A stretch of DNA of 64,000 nucleotides from Mimachlamys varia (lineage: Eukaryota; Mollusca; Bivalvia; Pectinida; Pectinidae), in contig OX392532.1 of assembly GCA_947623455.1 (NCBI GenBank), positions 1 to 64,000 of the forward strand. The letters are read 5' to 3'. A program made the translations under genes and the position numbers. The notes below the pieces were generated by a model that saw only the letters and a list, made by a program, of their open reading frames with translations, was not told the origin of the DNA and ran no database searches. Each line of letters starts with the position of its first letter. The first letter of the stretch is position 1. Below are positions 23,023 to 43,745 of this stretch, one piece after another.

Positions 23023-23812
23023 TAAATATAGGAGAATACACAGAACGGTATTTAGGGATATTCATTAGAACTTTATCATAGCAGAATACAGAAAACACTG
23101 TTGAGGGATATTCATTAAAACTTTATCATAGCAGAAAACACTGAACACTATTGAGCTTCATTCATTAGAACTTTATCATAGGAGAATACACAGAAAGGTA
23201 TTGAGAGATATTCACTAGAATTTTATCATTTTAGAATACATAGAACATTATTGCGTGTTAATCATTAGAACTTTATCATCGGAGAATACGCAGAACACAA
23301 TTGCTATATCTTCATTAAAACTTTATCATCAGAGAATACACAGAACACAATTAAGGGATATTCATTAGAATTTTATCATAGGAGAATACACAGAACGGTA
23401 TTTAGGGATACTCATTAGAACTTTATCATCAGAGAATACACAGAACACAATTGAGGGATATTCATTAGAACTTTCTCATAGGGGAATACATAGAACATTG
23501 TTGAGAGATATTCATTAGGATTTTATCATAGGAGAATACACAGAATACAACTGCAATATATTCATTAGAACTGTATCATAGTAGAACACAGAGAACACTA
23601 TTGAGGGATTTTCGTTAGAACTTTATCATAGCAGAAAACACAGAACACAATTTATGGATATTCGATAGGATTTTATCATAGGAGAATATATAGAACACTG
23701 TTGAGGGATATTCATTAGAACTTTATCATAGGAGAACACACAGAACACAAATGAGCTTTATTCGTTAGAACTTTATGATAGGAGAATACACGGAACATCT
23801 TTGAGAGATCAC
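23023..23812. repeat. 50-bp minisatellite, right part
   Basis: Continuation of the 20,760 array, about 16 units. Unit variants such as TTAAGGGATATTCATTAGAA occur on both sides of the insertion. Confidence 0.92.
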
Positions 23813-24017
23813 TCTCAGATCACTCTGTCAATGCGTGTACATAACGACCGTTATAAATAAAGAAATAAATTCGACTAGATAGAAATATTATTTAATAACA
23901 AATTTACATACGATGTTATGAAGAAATATAGTGTTGTTCACAGTGTATTTTCTAAATCTACCAATATATTGATGAAATCCAATGGGACTATATTATCTTA
24001 GCAACCACGGCCATCGT

Positions 24018-24437
24018 ATTCACTATGGAGCGCTAACGCGCACCATAGAATATGTTCGTTGCCAACTGCGGGCATACAACCGTATACGCAGTCGAAATGA
24101 GGTACAATCCTTATATTATATATATGTACTACATTAATAACCGAAGTATGCCTTTTTTAACAACTGAAATTTAATCGTCTGTGTCCGTTTATGACTGTCC
24201 ATGTATAATTTCGTATGCCCGCAGTTGGCAACGAACATATTCACTATGGAGCGCTAACGCGCACCATAGAATATGTTCGTTGCCAACTGCGGGCATACTA
24301 CCGTATACGCAGTCGAAATGAGGTACAATCCTTATATTATATATATGTACTACATTAATAACCGAAGTATGCCTTTTTTAACAACTGAAATTTAATCGTC
24401 TGTGTCCGTTTATGACTGTCCATGTATAATTTCGTCC
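24018..24437. repeat. 221-bp tandem duplication with a 30-bp-arm palindrome
   Basis: CACTATGGAGCGCTAACG occurs at 24,021 and 24,242 with nearly identical sequence after it. At the junction, 24,213-24,242 and 24,269-24,298 are perfect 30-bp inverted arms (GTATGCCCGCAGTTGGC...) around a loop that is itself nearly palindromic. It looks like a MITE or a duplication primed by one. Confidence 0.85.
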
Positions 24438-32128
<7,691 letters not shown>

Positions 32129-32213
32129 AATCATTCTCAATCACCATGAAGCACCATTCACAATGATGTATTAAATATAGCAGTAAAGGTCGTTCAGGAC
32201 AATTGTCATTCGA

Positions 32214-32219
32214 AATAAA
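32214..32219 (+). terminator. Polyadenylation signal AATAAA of the CENPV-like gene
   Basis: AATAAA lies 86 bp after the stop codon and is followed by a T/G-rich stretch (TTAGTTTTTGTGTG). Confidence 0.7.
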
Positions 32220-32639
32220 GGCATTTTAGATAGTTAGTTTTTGTGTGATTCTTGTTCGAAATTGATACAAATAAATGAAAACAAAATATCAAAAGATAAA
32301 TGAGGAATTACATACTCTTAGATTCTATAAAACAGGATGGATAAGTAGAACAACAACAGGCCCATAGTCCTTAACGATCACCCGACGAACATACATGGAC
32401 AGAAGATGTATGGAGGCGCTCTTCATTGAAAATCAAATTGGGGGAACTAGAGGCGACCATAACAGTCACCTGTGTTTTGATATGCTAGTACCCATTGCTG
32501 TTGTTGTGTCCTTACACCGAATTTATCTTTATTCTCTATCAAGTGTGAACTAGAACACTGACAAGTCAACAAGGGACCTGTCTACGGCTATATGTCTCCA
32601 AAAAACATCAATCCTTGCGCGTAAGATTCAATAGTTAAA

Positions 32640-33235
32640 CCCAGTGACGTTGGTGTTCAATTGGCGTCTACAAAGTGAAAAGTTGCAATATGTTTCCTTG
32701 ACCATTTTGACGCCGAATTGTTTAAAACAAATTGCAACGGTCTGCTGGAAAATCTTTCTTCTGAACTCAACACAAATTTTGTCGACCAGGAATTCAATCA
32801 TCCTTACTATATCTTCTTCCGTATTTTCACAAAATGTTCCAAGACAGCTCACTACCATATATTTGTATCGACGTCCGCCTTTCTTGAAAATGAAAACTCT
32901 CATATTAAAAGATCGAAGACGTTCCTTCAATTCTGTACAGGGTGGAAAAATCACATGAAGGTGAAACTTTCATATATAAAGTATAGTCAAATTCAGCATC
33001 AATTAGCAGCCCGGGGGTATGGAATTCAAACTTTGAAAAGACATCTTAACACCCTTCCATATTAGAAGATTCAATTCCGGCATATCTAGGTTTGAGGAAG
33101 AGAAAGAAATAAAATAATAAATAATAGAAATAAAAGAATACCAATCCATTAATAAAACCATAATCCGAACTCAAAATCGTTTAAACGATGAACAAAAGAT
33201 GAACACTCGTGCAAAATAGCAAAATATCAGCCCGA
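32640..33235 (-). pseudogene. Penelope-like element fragment (second copy)
   Basis: The minus strand reads RRYKYMVVSCLGTF, TEEDIVRMIEFLVDKI and FQQTVAI. The same residues occur in the copy at 36,235-36,480 and match the start of the reverse transcriptase of Penelope-like elements. The higher-coordinate part (33,120-33,190) matches 35,460-35,520. Heavily deleted. Confidence 0.7.
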
Positions 33236-33442
33236 CTCGTGAAATATATTTGTTATTACTTAAGACACCGTTAGATATCCTCTATTAACATGAATTATAA
33301 TTGCCCCCCCCCCCTCAATAATATCATTTCACGCCAAATATTGTTGAATTCCACCCAAGCCCAAGGGTTAGGTAGAAATAGCGCTCCAAATCAGGAGTGA
33401 AGTTTACACACAGCAAACGTTGAATTTGCGGTAGCATTATTA

Positions 33443-34296
33443 ACAAGAGGGCCAAGGGCCTTAGCGGTCACCTGAGTACTGTTATAGGTATGGTAGCTCA
33501 ATTTTAATGATGAAATCAACATGTTAACTAGGTGAAATATAACAATTGTCATGTCATTACAGGAAATGAATTCTAAAACTTTTGAAAAGATTGTCACGAA
33601 GTAGGAATCGTTTCCTCAAAGAATATGGACAAGATATACCCAAAAGTGTTATATCCCAATATAAACTACAGTTATTAAACTTTACCGGGACCCTCTGTGA
33701 TGGGGATAGCCCGGGGTACTGAAATTTACAAATTAAAGAAAGCCACTGATGATCTTTCTATCCATGTAGAGAGATAGGTTGTAGTACCTCCGAGTCTGTA
33801 GAAGAAAGTTTTTGAAATTTTGGATAATTTTCCCTTTGGGGCACCGCCTTGACCCCTGGTGTATGGGTAAGAATCCAAATTTTACAGTTTGTTTGTGACA
33901 AAGTAGGCATAATTTCCTACTTAAAATGTACAAAATATACCCAAAAGTGTTATTTCCCTAAATAAATTCAACTAAAATTTACCCCCTCCCTGAGTGGGAA
34001 CGGATAGCCCGGGGATACCCAAATTTACAAATTAAACAAAGCCTCTGATGATCTTTCTATCCATGTAGGGAAATAGGCTGTAGTACCCCCGAGTCTTGAG
34101 AAGAAAGTTTTGAAATTAGGGACAGGAATCCCAATTTTACAAATCTGAATCTTCATCAACTAAGGATCATTTTGGCCAAGTTTGAAAAGATTCCATCCAC
34201 TAGTTCTGGAGAAGAAGTCGAAAACGTAAAAAAAAAAAAAAACGGAAAGTGATTGAAATTGGTCACTTGAAATTTCGTCTCATGATCAGGTGACCT
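33443..34296. mobile_element. Pearl-like element 1 (no core repeats)
   Basis: The start ACAAGAGGGCCAAGGGCC with GGTCACCTGAG and the end GATCAGGTGACCTAAAA correspond to the ends of the larger pearl-like elements. The interior has diverged 370-bp half-repeats (ATACCCAAAAGTGTTAT at 33,637 and 33,937). Non-coding. Confidence 0.7.
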
Positions 34297-34317
34297 AAAA
34301 ACCAAGATGATCACCCC

Positions 34318-35455
34318 AAAGCCTGCATCGCTCACTTGGTATCAATCTCCTTGTAGCCCTAACTTGTAAGTCGCCTAACAGCTATTATTGTAAGACATTC
34401 AGAAGATTCTAAGCATTTTAATTTTCATCAAAGAAAGCCACCAGTCAAATATAACGTCTTTAGAAGAAGTCGTTTGAAAGTTTCGACATATTTGACCTTC
34501 AAAGTAGGTAAAAGTGATTATATAACTTTGTTTGGCTCCATCCAAGAAAGCTATCCGCCAAATTTCATGCCACTAGGCTTTTCAGTATTTTAGAAGTCGT
34601 TTCAAGGAAAAGTTGACGGACATAGCACAGACGCCGCATCATCGCCGTGGACCAGGTGAGCTAATGAGACCTGCATCGCTCACCTGGTAACAACCTTAAC
34701 ATGCCCCAAATCTATAATTGTAAGACATTCAAAAGAACATGTTAAGATTGAAACATATATCACCCCTATGACCTTTGGGTTAGGGTTAAGGGAAAGTAAC
34801 AAAAGGTCATTTTCATTCAAGAAACTTTATTCGGCTTCTTTCAAGGAAGTTACCCTAGCCAAATATCATGTCTCTAGGGCTTTTGGCATTTCAGAAGAAG
34901 TCGTTTAAATGTTTCAACAGATTTGACCCCCGTGGCCTTAAATATGGGTCAAGGTCATTTATTTAGCAAAGTTTGTCTTGCTTCATCAACTTTTCCGCCA
35001 TATATCATGTTTCTAGGCATTTTGGTTAAGCAAAAAAAGTTGTTTAGGTATTAACAGATTTGAAGCATGTGACCTTGAATATGGGTCAAGGTAATTTCTT
35101 TCCGCAAACTTTGTCGGGCTTTGTCCAAACAACCGTTCAGCCATATACCATGCATTCAGCCATTTTGGTATTTCAGAAGTCTTTTAAAGAATTTAAGAGA
35201 TTTAAGCCCTGTAAGTTTGATCATTTCTTTTCGCAAGCGTTGTCAGGCTTCATCAAAGGAATCTTTCAGCCAAATATCATGATTGTAGGCCTTTTGGTTA
35301 ATCAAAATAAGTCGCTTATAGGTTTAAGAGATTTGACCCCTGCGACCTTGAATATGGGTCAAGGTCATTACTTTTCGCAGACTTAGTCAGGCATTATCAA
35401 AGGATTCTTCCTTTATATATCTATATATCACCCTCTAGGCATTTTGGTTAATAAA
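34318..35455. mobile_element. Two abutting partial pearl-like elements
   Basis: GCCTGCATCGCTCACTTGGT at 34,320 and ACCTGCATCGCTCACCTGGT at 34,669 are two starts. GACCAGGTGAGCTA at about 34,650 is an end. Diverged 145-bp core units (GACCTTGAATATGGGTCAAGG) occur at about 35,070 and 35,343. The second copy lacks its tail. Confidence 0.65.
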
Positions 35456-35479
35456 ATAAATAAGAGAATACCGAAGCGT

Positions 35480-36905
35480 TAACAAAATCATAATCCAAAC
35501 TCAAAACGATTAAATCAGGGGCAAAATATGAACAAAGGAAAGATTTACATGGAGACTCTGGTAAAAGTACAAGAGAATAAGACCAGGTGTTCCGGAAGAG
35601 TAAGCGTCTTCTGCTTCATCGACGACACCCGCCATGTAAATCTTTGTCACATCCATGTAATCATCAAGTTCTCAAAATGAGAACCGAATATCATTGTCAA
35701 TCACAACAAGTAAACACACTAATGACCTTACTCAAAAACGTCCTTCTTCATATCACTTAAAGATACAGAATATTTCCCAATGAGACAAAGATGGCGACCA
35801 TAAAACTTGCCCATAGTTCTGCAAGCCCAAGAATATCGAATCAACTGCGACATGAAAACGCCATAGGTTGGAGAGGCAGGGATGTTACAAGAAATGGAAA
35901 GTTCACGATCGGAAAATTGAAATCATCACGTTTATCGTATAGCTTAGTAGTAAGCTGTCCATGTTGGTCGTAGTTTAAGTAGAGATCGAGGTAAGCAGCT
36001 GATGTAGAAGAGTCTGTTGTGTCCTTTATTTCAAGTTCAGAAGGGTATATACGATCGACGTGGTCAGCAAACTTCTTGTTGTTTATAGACAACACATAGT
36101 CGATATATCTGAAAGTGAAATTAAAAGAGTTGGCAAGGTTTTTGTTGTCTGTCCTGATTAGCTCTTCCACAAATTCAGCCTCGTATGAAAACAAAAACAA
36201 GTCAGCTAAGAGAGGGACACAGTTTGTTCCCATGGGAATGGCAACAGTCTGCTGGAAAATCTTGCCTCCTAACTCAACAAAAATATTGTCGACCAGGAAT
36301 TAAATCATCCTTACTATATCTTCTTCAGTATATTTCCTCTTAGCTTTTGCAATGTTTTTCACAAAGTATGTTCCAAGATAGCTCACTACCATATATTTGT
36401 ATCGTCCTCCGCCTTTCTTGGAAAAGAAAGCTCTCATAACAAGAGATCAAAGATGTTGCTTGAATTTTGTATGAGGTATGGTAGTGTACAGGGTGAAAAA
36501 ATCAAATGTTTTGACCGAAAAGATATTTTAAGGAGGGGGTGTTCAAGATTGATCAAAAGATCTTTCGAGTTTTTCAAAATCCACATCCCATTAATTCCAT
36601 TTCTGGAGTATACAGTGTCACAATAAGACTGAAGCCCTGATTTTATGGCACTAAGAATGGTAGTTAGAAGTTTTGATAACGGCTTGGTCGAGCAATTAGC
36701 AGAACCAGCGATAAACGTTGCTTATAAGGATCCTTGTGTAGTTTCGGTATCCAATAAAGACAAGGTAGGTCAGCGTCTTGCTCATTTACCGGTACTTGGA
36801 AAGATTGCAATACCGAAGCATGGTTGGACAGTATTTTATCTTAGGGTTACCTAGATTATCAAGCAGGCCTAGTTCTTTTTGCAAGCAATGATTGTAATAG
36901 CGTTT
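35480..36905 (-). pseudogene. Penelope-like element reverse-transcriptase part
   Basis: The minus-strand frame 36,233-35,841 reads MGTNCVPLLADLFLF, FNFTFRYIDYVLSINN and LYDKRDDFNFPIVNFPF, the palm motifs of a Penelope-like reverse transcriptase. The catalytic YIDD box is YIDY, so it is inactive. Upstream pieces in shifted frames (YKYMVVSYLGTY, EEDIVRMI, KIFQQTVAIP) continue the domain to about 36,540. The fragment to 36,905 ends in CKRYYNHCLQK. The rest of the N-terminus lies at 39,100-39,294, beyond an inserted pearl-like element. Confidence 0.85.
35715..35818 (-). repeat. Penelope direct repeat (pseudo-LTR-like), copy 2
   Basis: Matches 39,274-39,378 and follows directly on the truncated reverse transcriptase. 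Penelope-like elements commonly insert as partial tandem copies, giving such pseudo-LTRs. Confidence 0.75.
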
Positions 36906-36909
36906 GCAA

Positions 36910-39096
36910 ACAAGAGGCCCAATGGGCCTGCATCGCTCACCTGGTATCAATCTCTGACTTATATTATAGTGTAACCCTAAAGTCCCCTAAAATCTTTTAA
37001 TGTAAGACATTTAGAAGAACATCTTAAGATTTAAACATATTTTTCCCTGTGACCTTATAAGACAACATCATTTTCATTTTCAAATTTTGTTTGGCTTCAT
37101 CCCAGGACGCTACCAGCCAAATATCATGTCTCTAGGCAAATCAAGATCAAGGTCATTTCTTTTTGCAAACTTTGTCAGTCTTCATCCAAGAAACCTTTCA
37201 GCCAAATGTCATGCTTCTAGGGCTTTTGGTATTTCAGAAGAAGTTGTTTGAATGTTTTAACAGATTTGACCCCTGTGACCTTGAATATAGGTCAAGGTCA
37301 TTTCTTTTTGCAAACTTTATCAGGCTTCATCCAAGGAACCTTTCAGCCAAACATCATACTTCTAGGGCTTTTGGTACTTCAGAACAAGTTGTTTAAATGT
37401 TTTAAAAGATTTTACCCCTGTGACATTGAATATAGGTCAAGGTCATTTCTTTTCGCAAACTTTGTGGGGCTTCATCCAAGGAACCTTTCAGCCAAATATC
37501 ATGCTTCTAGGGCTTTTGGTATTTCAGAAGAAGTCGTTTAAAGGTTTTAACAGATTTGACCCCTGTGACCTTGAATGAAGGTCAAGGTCATTTCTTTTCG
37601 CAAACTTTGTCGGGCTTCATCCAAGGAACTTTTCAGCCAAATATCATGCTTCTAGGGCTTTTGGTATTTCAGAAGAAGTCGTTTAAAGGTTTCAACAGAT
37701 TTTACTCCTGTGACCTTGAATATAGGTCAAGGTCATTTCATTTCGCAAACTTTGTCCGGCTTCATCCAAGGAACCTTTCAGCCAAATATCATGCTTCTAG
37801 GGCCTTTGGTATTTCAGAAGAAGTCGTTTAAAGGTTTTAACAGATTTGACCCCTGTGACCTTGAATAAAGGTCAAGGTCATTTCTTTTCGCAAACTTTGT
37901 CGGGCTTCATCCAAGGAACCTTTTAGCCAAATATCATGCTTCTAGGGCTTTTGGTATTTCAGAAGAAGTCGTTTAAAGGTTTTAACAGATTTGACTCCTG
38001 TGACCTTGAATATAAGTCAAGGTCATTTCTTTTCGCAAACTTTGTCCGGCTTCATCCAAGGAACCTTTCAGCCAAATATCATGCTTCTAGGGCTTTTGGT
38101 ATTTCAGAAGAAGTCGTTTAAAGGTTTTAACAGATTTGACCCCTGTGACCTTGAATATAGGTCAAGGTCATTTCTTTTCGCAAACTTTGTCGGGCTTCAT
38201 CCAAGGAACCTTTCAGCCATATATCATGCTTCTAGGGCTTTTGGTATTTCAGAAGAAGTCGTTTAAAGGTTTTAACAGATTTGACCCCTGTGACCTTGAA
38301 TATAGGTCAAGGTCATTTCTTTTCGCAAACTTTGTCGGGCTTCATCCAAGGAACCTTTCAGCCAAATATCATGCTTCTAGGGCTTTTGGTATTTCAGAAG
38401 AAGTCGTTTAAAGGTTTTAACAGATTTGACCCCTGTGACCTTGAATATAGGTCAAGGTCATTTCTTTTCGCAAACTTTGTCGGGCTTCATCCAAGGAACC
38501 TTTCAGCCATATATCATGCTTCTAGGGCTTTTGGTATTTCAGAAGAAGTCGTTTAAAGGTTTTAACAGATTTGACCCCCGTGACCTTGAATATAAGTCAA
38601 GGTCATTTCTTTTCGCAAACTTTGTCGAACTTTATCCAAGGGACATTTCAGCCAAATATCATGCTTCTAGGGCTTTTGGTATTTCAGAAGAAGTCGTTTA
38701 AAGGCTAAAATAGATTTAACCTCACTGTGACCTTGAATATTGGTCAAGGTCATTTCTTTTCGCAAATTTTATTTGGCTTCATCTAAGGAAGCTACTGGTC
38801 AAATATGAAGTCTCTATGCCTGACGGTATTTTAGAAGAAGTTGTTTGAAGGTTTCGACATTTTTGACCCCTGTGACCTTGAAATTAGGTCAAAGTGATTT
38901 TTTTTCGCAAACTTTGTTCAGCTCCTTCCAAGAAATCTACCAGCCAAATTTCATGTCACTGGGCCTTTCAGTATTTTAGAAGAAGTCGTTTAAAGGAAAA
39001 AGTTGACGGACGCAGGACGGATGGACGGACGGACGGACGGACGACGGACGCTGCACCATCACATAAGCTCACTTGGCCCTTCGGGCCAGGTGAGCT
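36910..39096 (+). mobile_element. Pearl-like element 2, with twelve 145-bp core repeats
   Basis: The head ACAAGAGGCCCAATGGGCC, GCATCGCTCACCTGGT is followed by about twelve 145-bp units (landmarks 37,991, 38,136, 38,281, 38,426). Then come an ACGG microsatellite (39,020-39,050) and a tail hairpin GGCCCTTCGGGCC with AGGTGAGCTA. Core tandem repeats plus an ACGG microsatellite are the published hallmarks of bivalve pearl elements. No protein is encoded; the 91-codon ORFs are unit translations. It interrupts a Penelope-like reading frame. Confidence 0.85.
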
Positions 39097-39099
39097 AAA

Positions 39100-39294
39100 A
39101 ATGATCAAGTTGTTAGATGCTTTGTCTGCAGACAAAACCACATACTTATCATGTAGATCGTTGAGTGTTGCTCGAACATCGGGGTCAAGAAATATCGACT
39201 TGTGTTTAGTTTTCATTTTGTGACGCAAATTGCTTATTCTTTTCTGAATACAGGATCTGATAGACTTCACGCGCACACTAATGAGCATACTCAA
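39100..39294 (-). pseudogene. Penelope-like element N-terminal part
   Basis: The minus-strand frame reads RVKSIRSCIQKRISNLRHK then LHDKYVVLSADKASNN LIIF, the region preceding the reverse transcriptase in this family. It is cut at 39,098 by the pearl-like element and resumes at 36,905 with CKRYYNHC. Confidence 0.8.
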
Positions 39295-39378
39295 AAACGT
39301 ACATCTTCATATTACACAAAGATATAGAATATTTCTCAACGAGACAAAGATGGCGACCATAAAACTTGCCCATAGTTC
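39274..39378 (-). repeat. Penelope direct repeat (pseudo-LTR-like), copy 1
   Basis: The sequence GAGACAAAGATGGCGACC and the ~100 bp around it also occur at 35,715-35,818 in the same direction, at opposite ends of the Penelope sequence. Confidence 0.75.
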
Positions 39379-42300
39379 CAATTAACCTGCATCAGAGGGA
39401 CATCTATGTTTTAAACTGGAGAAATTTTGTTTTTCCATACTTCTAAAAATGACGCAGTTACACATTTTATTGTCAAAATCCAAGATGGCTGCCTGTAGGA
39501 GAAAGGATCATAGAATCATAGAAATGATATAGGTTAAGAAATTATAATGCTGTTTTTCATTCATTTTTTCATGATTAAACTAGAAAAAGTTAAAAGTATT
39601 TCGAGGAATAACAAACGTGCTCAAGAGGCCGACCGGCTTTGAAAGTCACCGGAGAGGCATGCACGCAATATGGAATATCAAGGTCTGGGTTGGAAATACG
39701 TTTTTAGTCAATCTAACTTCCATTTTCACATATGTTAAATATGTTTATATCCTGAAGGCAACTCTCAAAATGCTGATATTTTTACGACGATGTGCTTAGT
39801 TTTACCAATTTAGGTTTAACAAAATCCTCAATTACTAATAGATAGTAGTATGTACCAGCACCAGAGTTGTAGCCGAGCCTACTAAACATAGTCGGACACT
39901 TTACACTCTCTGGCTGACAGGGCTATGTCAAACGAGAATCATTAATGCGGTGGGGAAATTCGTGAGATAAACAATGATGCACAAAACCTCTAAGCTGTGC
40001 TATAAAAACTGATGGATCATAGAAAAGAAAATTGTTCCGACCTGAAAAGAATAAAAGCAACTGAAAACGATTTGCAGTATCACCTACAGTCAACGACTCA
40101 TATACAAATCATATTAGGATCTTATTTTTAATTCATATTTTATTACGTTCACATTCATTTTAGCTATACCCATATGTCTGTACATAATATTTACACTGTA
40201 TGACGCCATACACACTCTTTTGCACAATATATATACATATATTATTACAAATCCTCGCTGGATTGATAACTCTTCAAACACTTACTCCATTACACAATAT
40301 ATATATATACATATATTATTACAAACCCTAGCTGGATTGATCACTCTTCAAACACTTACTCCATTACACATCTGCACATAATCGGAATACAAACAAAAAA
40401 CGTGTACATAAAACCCTTTTTCTATAAGTTACTAATACACAAAATTGCTTGTTCCACATTTTCATCATTCATTTTTTGTACATTCCAACGCTATTTACAT
40501 ATTAATAAAGTCTCATCGCACCGTAAGAAATCATTACTCTAACATTTATTATGAGAACAAAATGGTTATGTGATTATGTAGTCGTTAAATACATGCACAT
40601 TTGACCGTGCTGCCACGTGTTACATTATGTAAAGATAAAAGTTATACAAAGTAGCCCGAGTTTCCTTTGGCCCTCACATCATGTGCCCATAGCAGACATC
40701 TATCTGAAGTCTGATATCAGGGCCAGAAGGAACTCGGGCTTGCCAGACATCTTTCTGTCAAAATGTCTATGTCTTGTATCAAAGTCAAATGGAACTCGGG
40801 CTTACAAAACATCTAACTGTCAAAATGTCTACGTCTGATGTCAGGGCCATCACTGGGAATAAAAGAGACACACAAAAACAGAAACACACCATGCTCCCTA
40901 CAAATAATGGGGAAGCATTATTCGATACATTTTTACAAGTGTCAAACTCTACTGGAATAAGCTAGCGGGTCATTTGGTGAAAGGGGGCAAAAACACTTGC
41001 TGAGAACAATGATTAATTTACGGTTCTATCTTAAAACCATTCACTTTATAGATGACGTAACACACAAATTTGTTGCACCTTCACTTTATGGTAGTATGTT
41101 GATCGTGCAAAAATCAACTGACAAAACATTCAACAATTTAATAATAACTGAATATGTATTAAATAAAAAGCATGTAATGAATAGATATTTTGTGGCAATC
41201 AATAAATACAAAATACTATCAGAGACTATACTCGTACGTATATCTACGTATAAAAGGCCGGCTTGCTTGAGACGGCGCCTGTTAAAAGACTCTCGCCGTG
41301 ATATCCTCTAGCAACATTGGAATACATAAGCTAGAGTCATGTCGCGTGCAAGTATGTTTTTGGCTGAGAGCGTTTCATTATTGTGAATTGTGCACATTAG
41401 ACTTAATTTGGATGATAAATTATTAACAACAACTAATTGATTAGTATAAGGTTTTTGTGGTTCCACATATTCGGTGGTTTTCATATTTTGCCACGCTACA
41501 TAACATCCTTTGAGCTACGAAGATCTATGTTATCATGCAACTCCAAAACGATCAAATGAACACTATATACTATATATATACTATATCCAGCTAAATACTT
41601 CTCTGTGATTAAAAACGATCATAATACATAATGTAATTTATCCATGCAAGCTGAAGTATTGTGAGCAATCTCTGGTTTTGCGCCCGTCAAGAAAAAGTGA
41701 AAGCCATTATGGTATTAATATTTTGACTTACAATTAAAAGAAAGAATGGGAAGTGTAAAACTGAGTTGGCTATAGGGTTAGGGTTGGGTTAGGGCTACAT
41801 TACTATAACCATTGCAATGAATTTGGGCATGAAAATCCCACCACCAAGAGACCATACAATTGAAATTACTTTAATTCTAGAGCATTTATAAAAAATCTGA
41901 GGCACGTTTTTGTAGATGACCTTTCTATCATCAAAAGATAAATATTATCATTTTTTTAAGATGTAAAAGTAGATCCAAACTCAAAAGTGTCCCCCTTTTT
42001 CCAAAGTATATACTATCATGTAATTGTTAATAATTTTAAAACTATTACTATTAGTTTATTTTAGAGAAAAAATTGGTAACATTTTCAATTATATATGCTA
42101 CATATATGTGATAAAATGTCTACTCAAATTACTAAGCAAAACATCTGAAGACACTGTGCCCCCTATATATATCCTTAACTCAGGACTTGACAAACGAAGG
42201 GGCCATTAACAATGCTGTATGTAGTATACTCACATGTCTTAAAGATAGTGCCACAAAGGTGATTAATGCAAGTAAATGTGAGGAATGTTATGAAGAACAT

Positions 42301-42834
42301 TTCATATGTACACAGCATTTTGATATCACAATAATTTCGTACACAATAACTAAATCTTGTTCATACATTTAACTGTGTTTGGGCAGTTTTAGGGTTAGGG
42401 TTAACCCTGTTCAATGTTGACACGTTTTGTACAGTATTCTACATTACACTGTGAATATTCTGTGGAAATCAAGTAATCAGAATATATTTTCTTTTAATAA
42501 TTACTTGTCTTATTTGATATAAATATTTGGTGAGATACTGTATGATTGATTCTTGATTGCCAACAGTTCTTCCTCTGTAGCAACACGAACCATACATATT
42601 CTACACTGGTCAATGTCGTACTTAATAAGAAGAACTACGTCTGCGAGTAGCTTAGTGTTACACACCAAAACAAGTCTATACACCCTTATTTGGTATACAC
42701 AGTTGCATACATTAAATTTTAGCACTTAGCGTCTTGTGATAATCAACGACTTGGAACACAAAATAAGGAAATAAACCTCACCATCAGTTACTACAATCAC
42801 ACATGTTCAGTACAGGAAATCCTCACAGTGCATA
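39379..42834. other. Intergenic DNA, minor repeats only
   Basis: No gene is recognised. Present are an ~84-bp tandem duplication (about 40,228-40,380, TTACAAAYCCTNGCTGGATT), two or three ~70-bp units with AACTCGGGCTT (40,690-40,850), a decayed pearl-like head at 39,625, and short telomere-like words at 41,773-41,795 and 42,388-42,405. Confidence 0.5.
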
Positions 42835-43745
42835 TAACAAAAGTTAGGGGAGAGAAGGGGGTACAGGAAATTTTCACAGTACACATAATAAAGGTAAAGG
42901 GGCAGGAGGGGGTACAGGAAATCTCATAGTGCACGTATCAAAGGTAAGGAGGGGGAGGGGAGTACAGGAATCTCATAGTGCACGCACCAAAGGTAAGGGG
43001 GAGGATGGGGGGGTACAGGAAATCTTCACAGTGCACGTACCAAAGGTTAGGGGGGAGGGGGTTACAAGACATATCACAGTGCACTAACCAAAGGTAATGA
43101 GGGGGAGGGGTTACAGGAAATCTTCACAGTGCACGTACCAAAGGTTAGGGGTTACAAGACATATCACAGTGCACTAACCAAAGGTAATGATGGGGAGGGG
43201 TTACAGGCAATCTCAAAGTGCACGTACAAAATGTAAGATGAGGGGAGGGGGTATAGGAAATCTCATAGTGCATGTACCAAATGTAAGATGAGGGGAGGGG
43301 GTATAGGAAATCTCATAGTGCATGAACCAAAGGTAAGGGGGGAGGGGGGTACAGGAACCTCATAGTGCCACACAAAAGGTAAGGGGGAGGAGGGGGTTCA
43401 GGAAATCTTCACAGTGCACGTACCAAAGGTAAGGGGGAGTAGGGGGTACAGGAATCTCATAGTGCACGCATCAAAGGTAAGGAGGGGGGGAGGGGGGGTA
43501 CAGGAACCTCATAGTGCACGCACCAAAGGTAAGGGGGAGGATGGGGGGGTACAGGAAATCCTCACAGTGCACATACCAAAAGTAAGGAGGGGAGGAGGGG
43601 GTACAGGAAATACCATAGTGCATATACTAGAAGTAAGGAGGGGGGGGGGGTACAGGAAATCTCACAGTGGACTTACCAAAGGTAAGGAGGGGTAGGGGTA
43701 CAGGAAATACCATAGTGCATATACCAGAGGTGGGGGGGGGGGTAA
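42835..43745. repeat. ~51-bp G-rich minisatellite
   Basis: About 17 units share GTACAGGAAATCTCATAGTG and a run of G (landmarks 42,861, 42,912, 42,962, 43,013). Each unit ends in G-runs of 4-10, so the plus strand has strong G-quadruplex potential. ORFs across it are artefacts. Confidence 0.9.

Noticed and set aside
32644..33065. Plus-strand ORFs of 104 and 115 codons
   Set aside because: They are antisense shadows of the Penelope-like reverse-transcriptase fragment on the minus strand.
37163..38701. Series of 91-codon ORFs
   Set aside because: Translations of the 145-bp core repeats of a non-coding pearl-like element.
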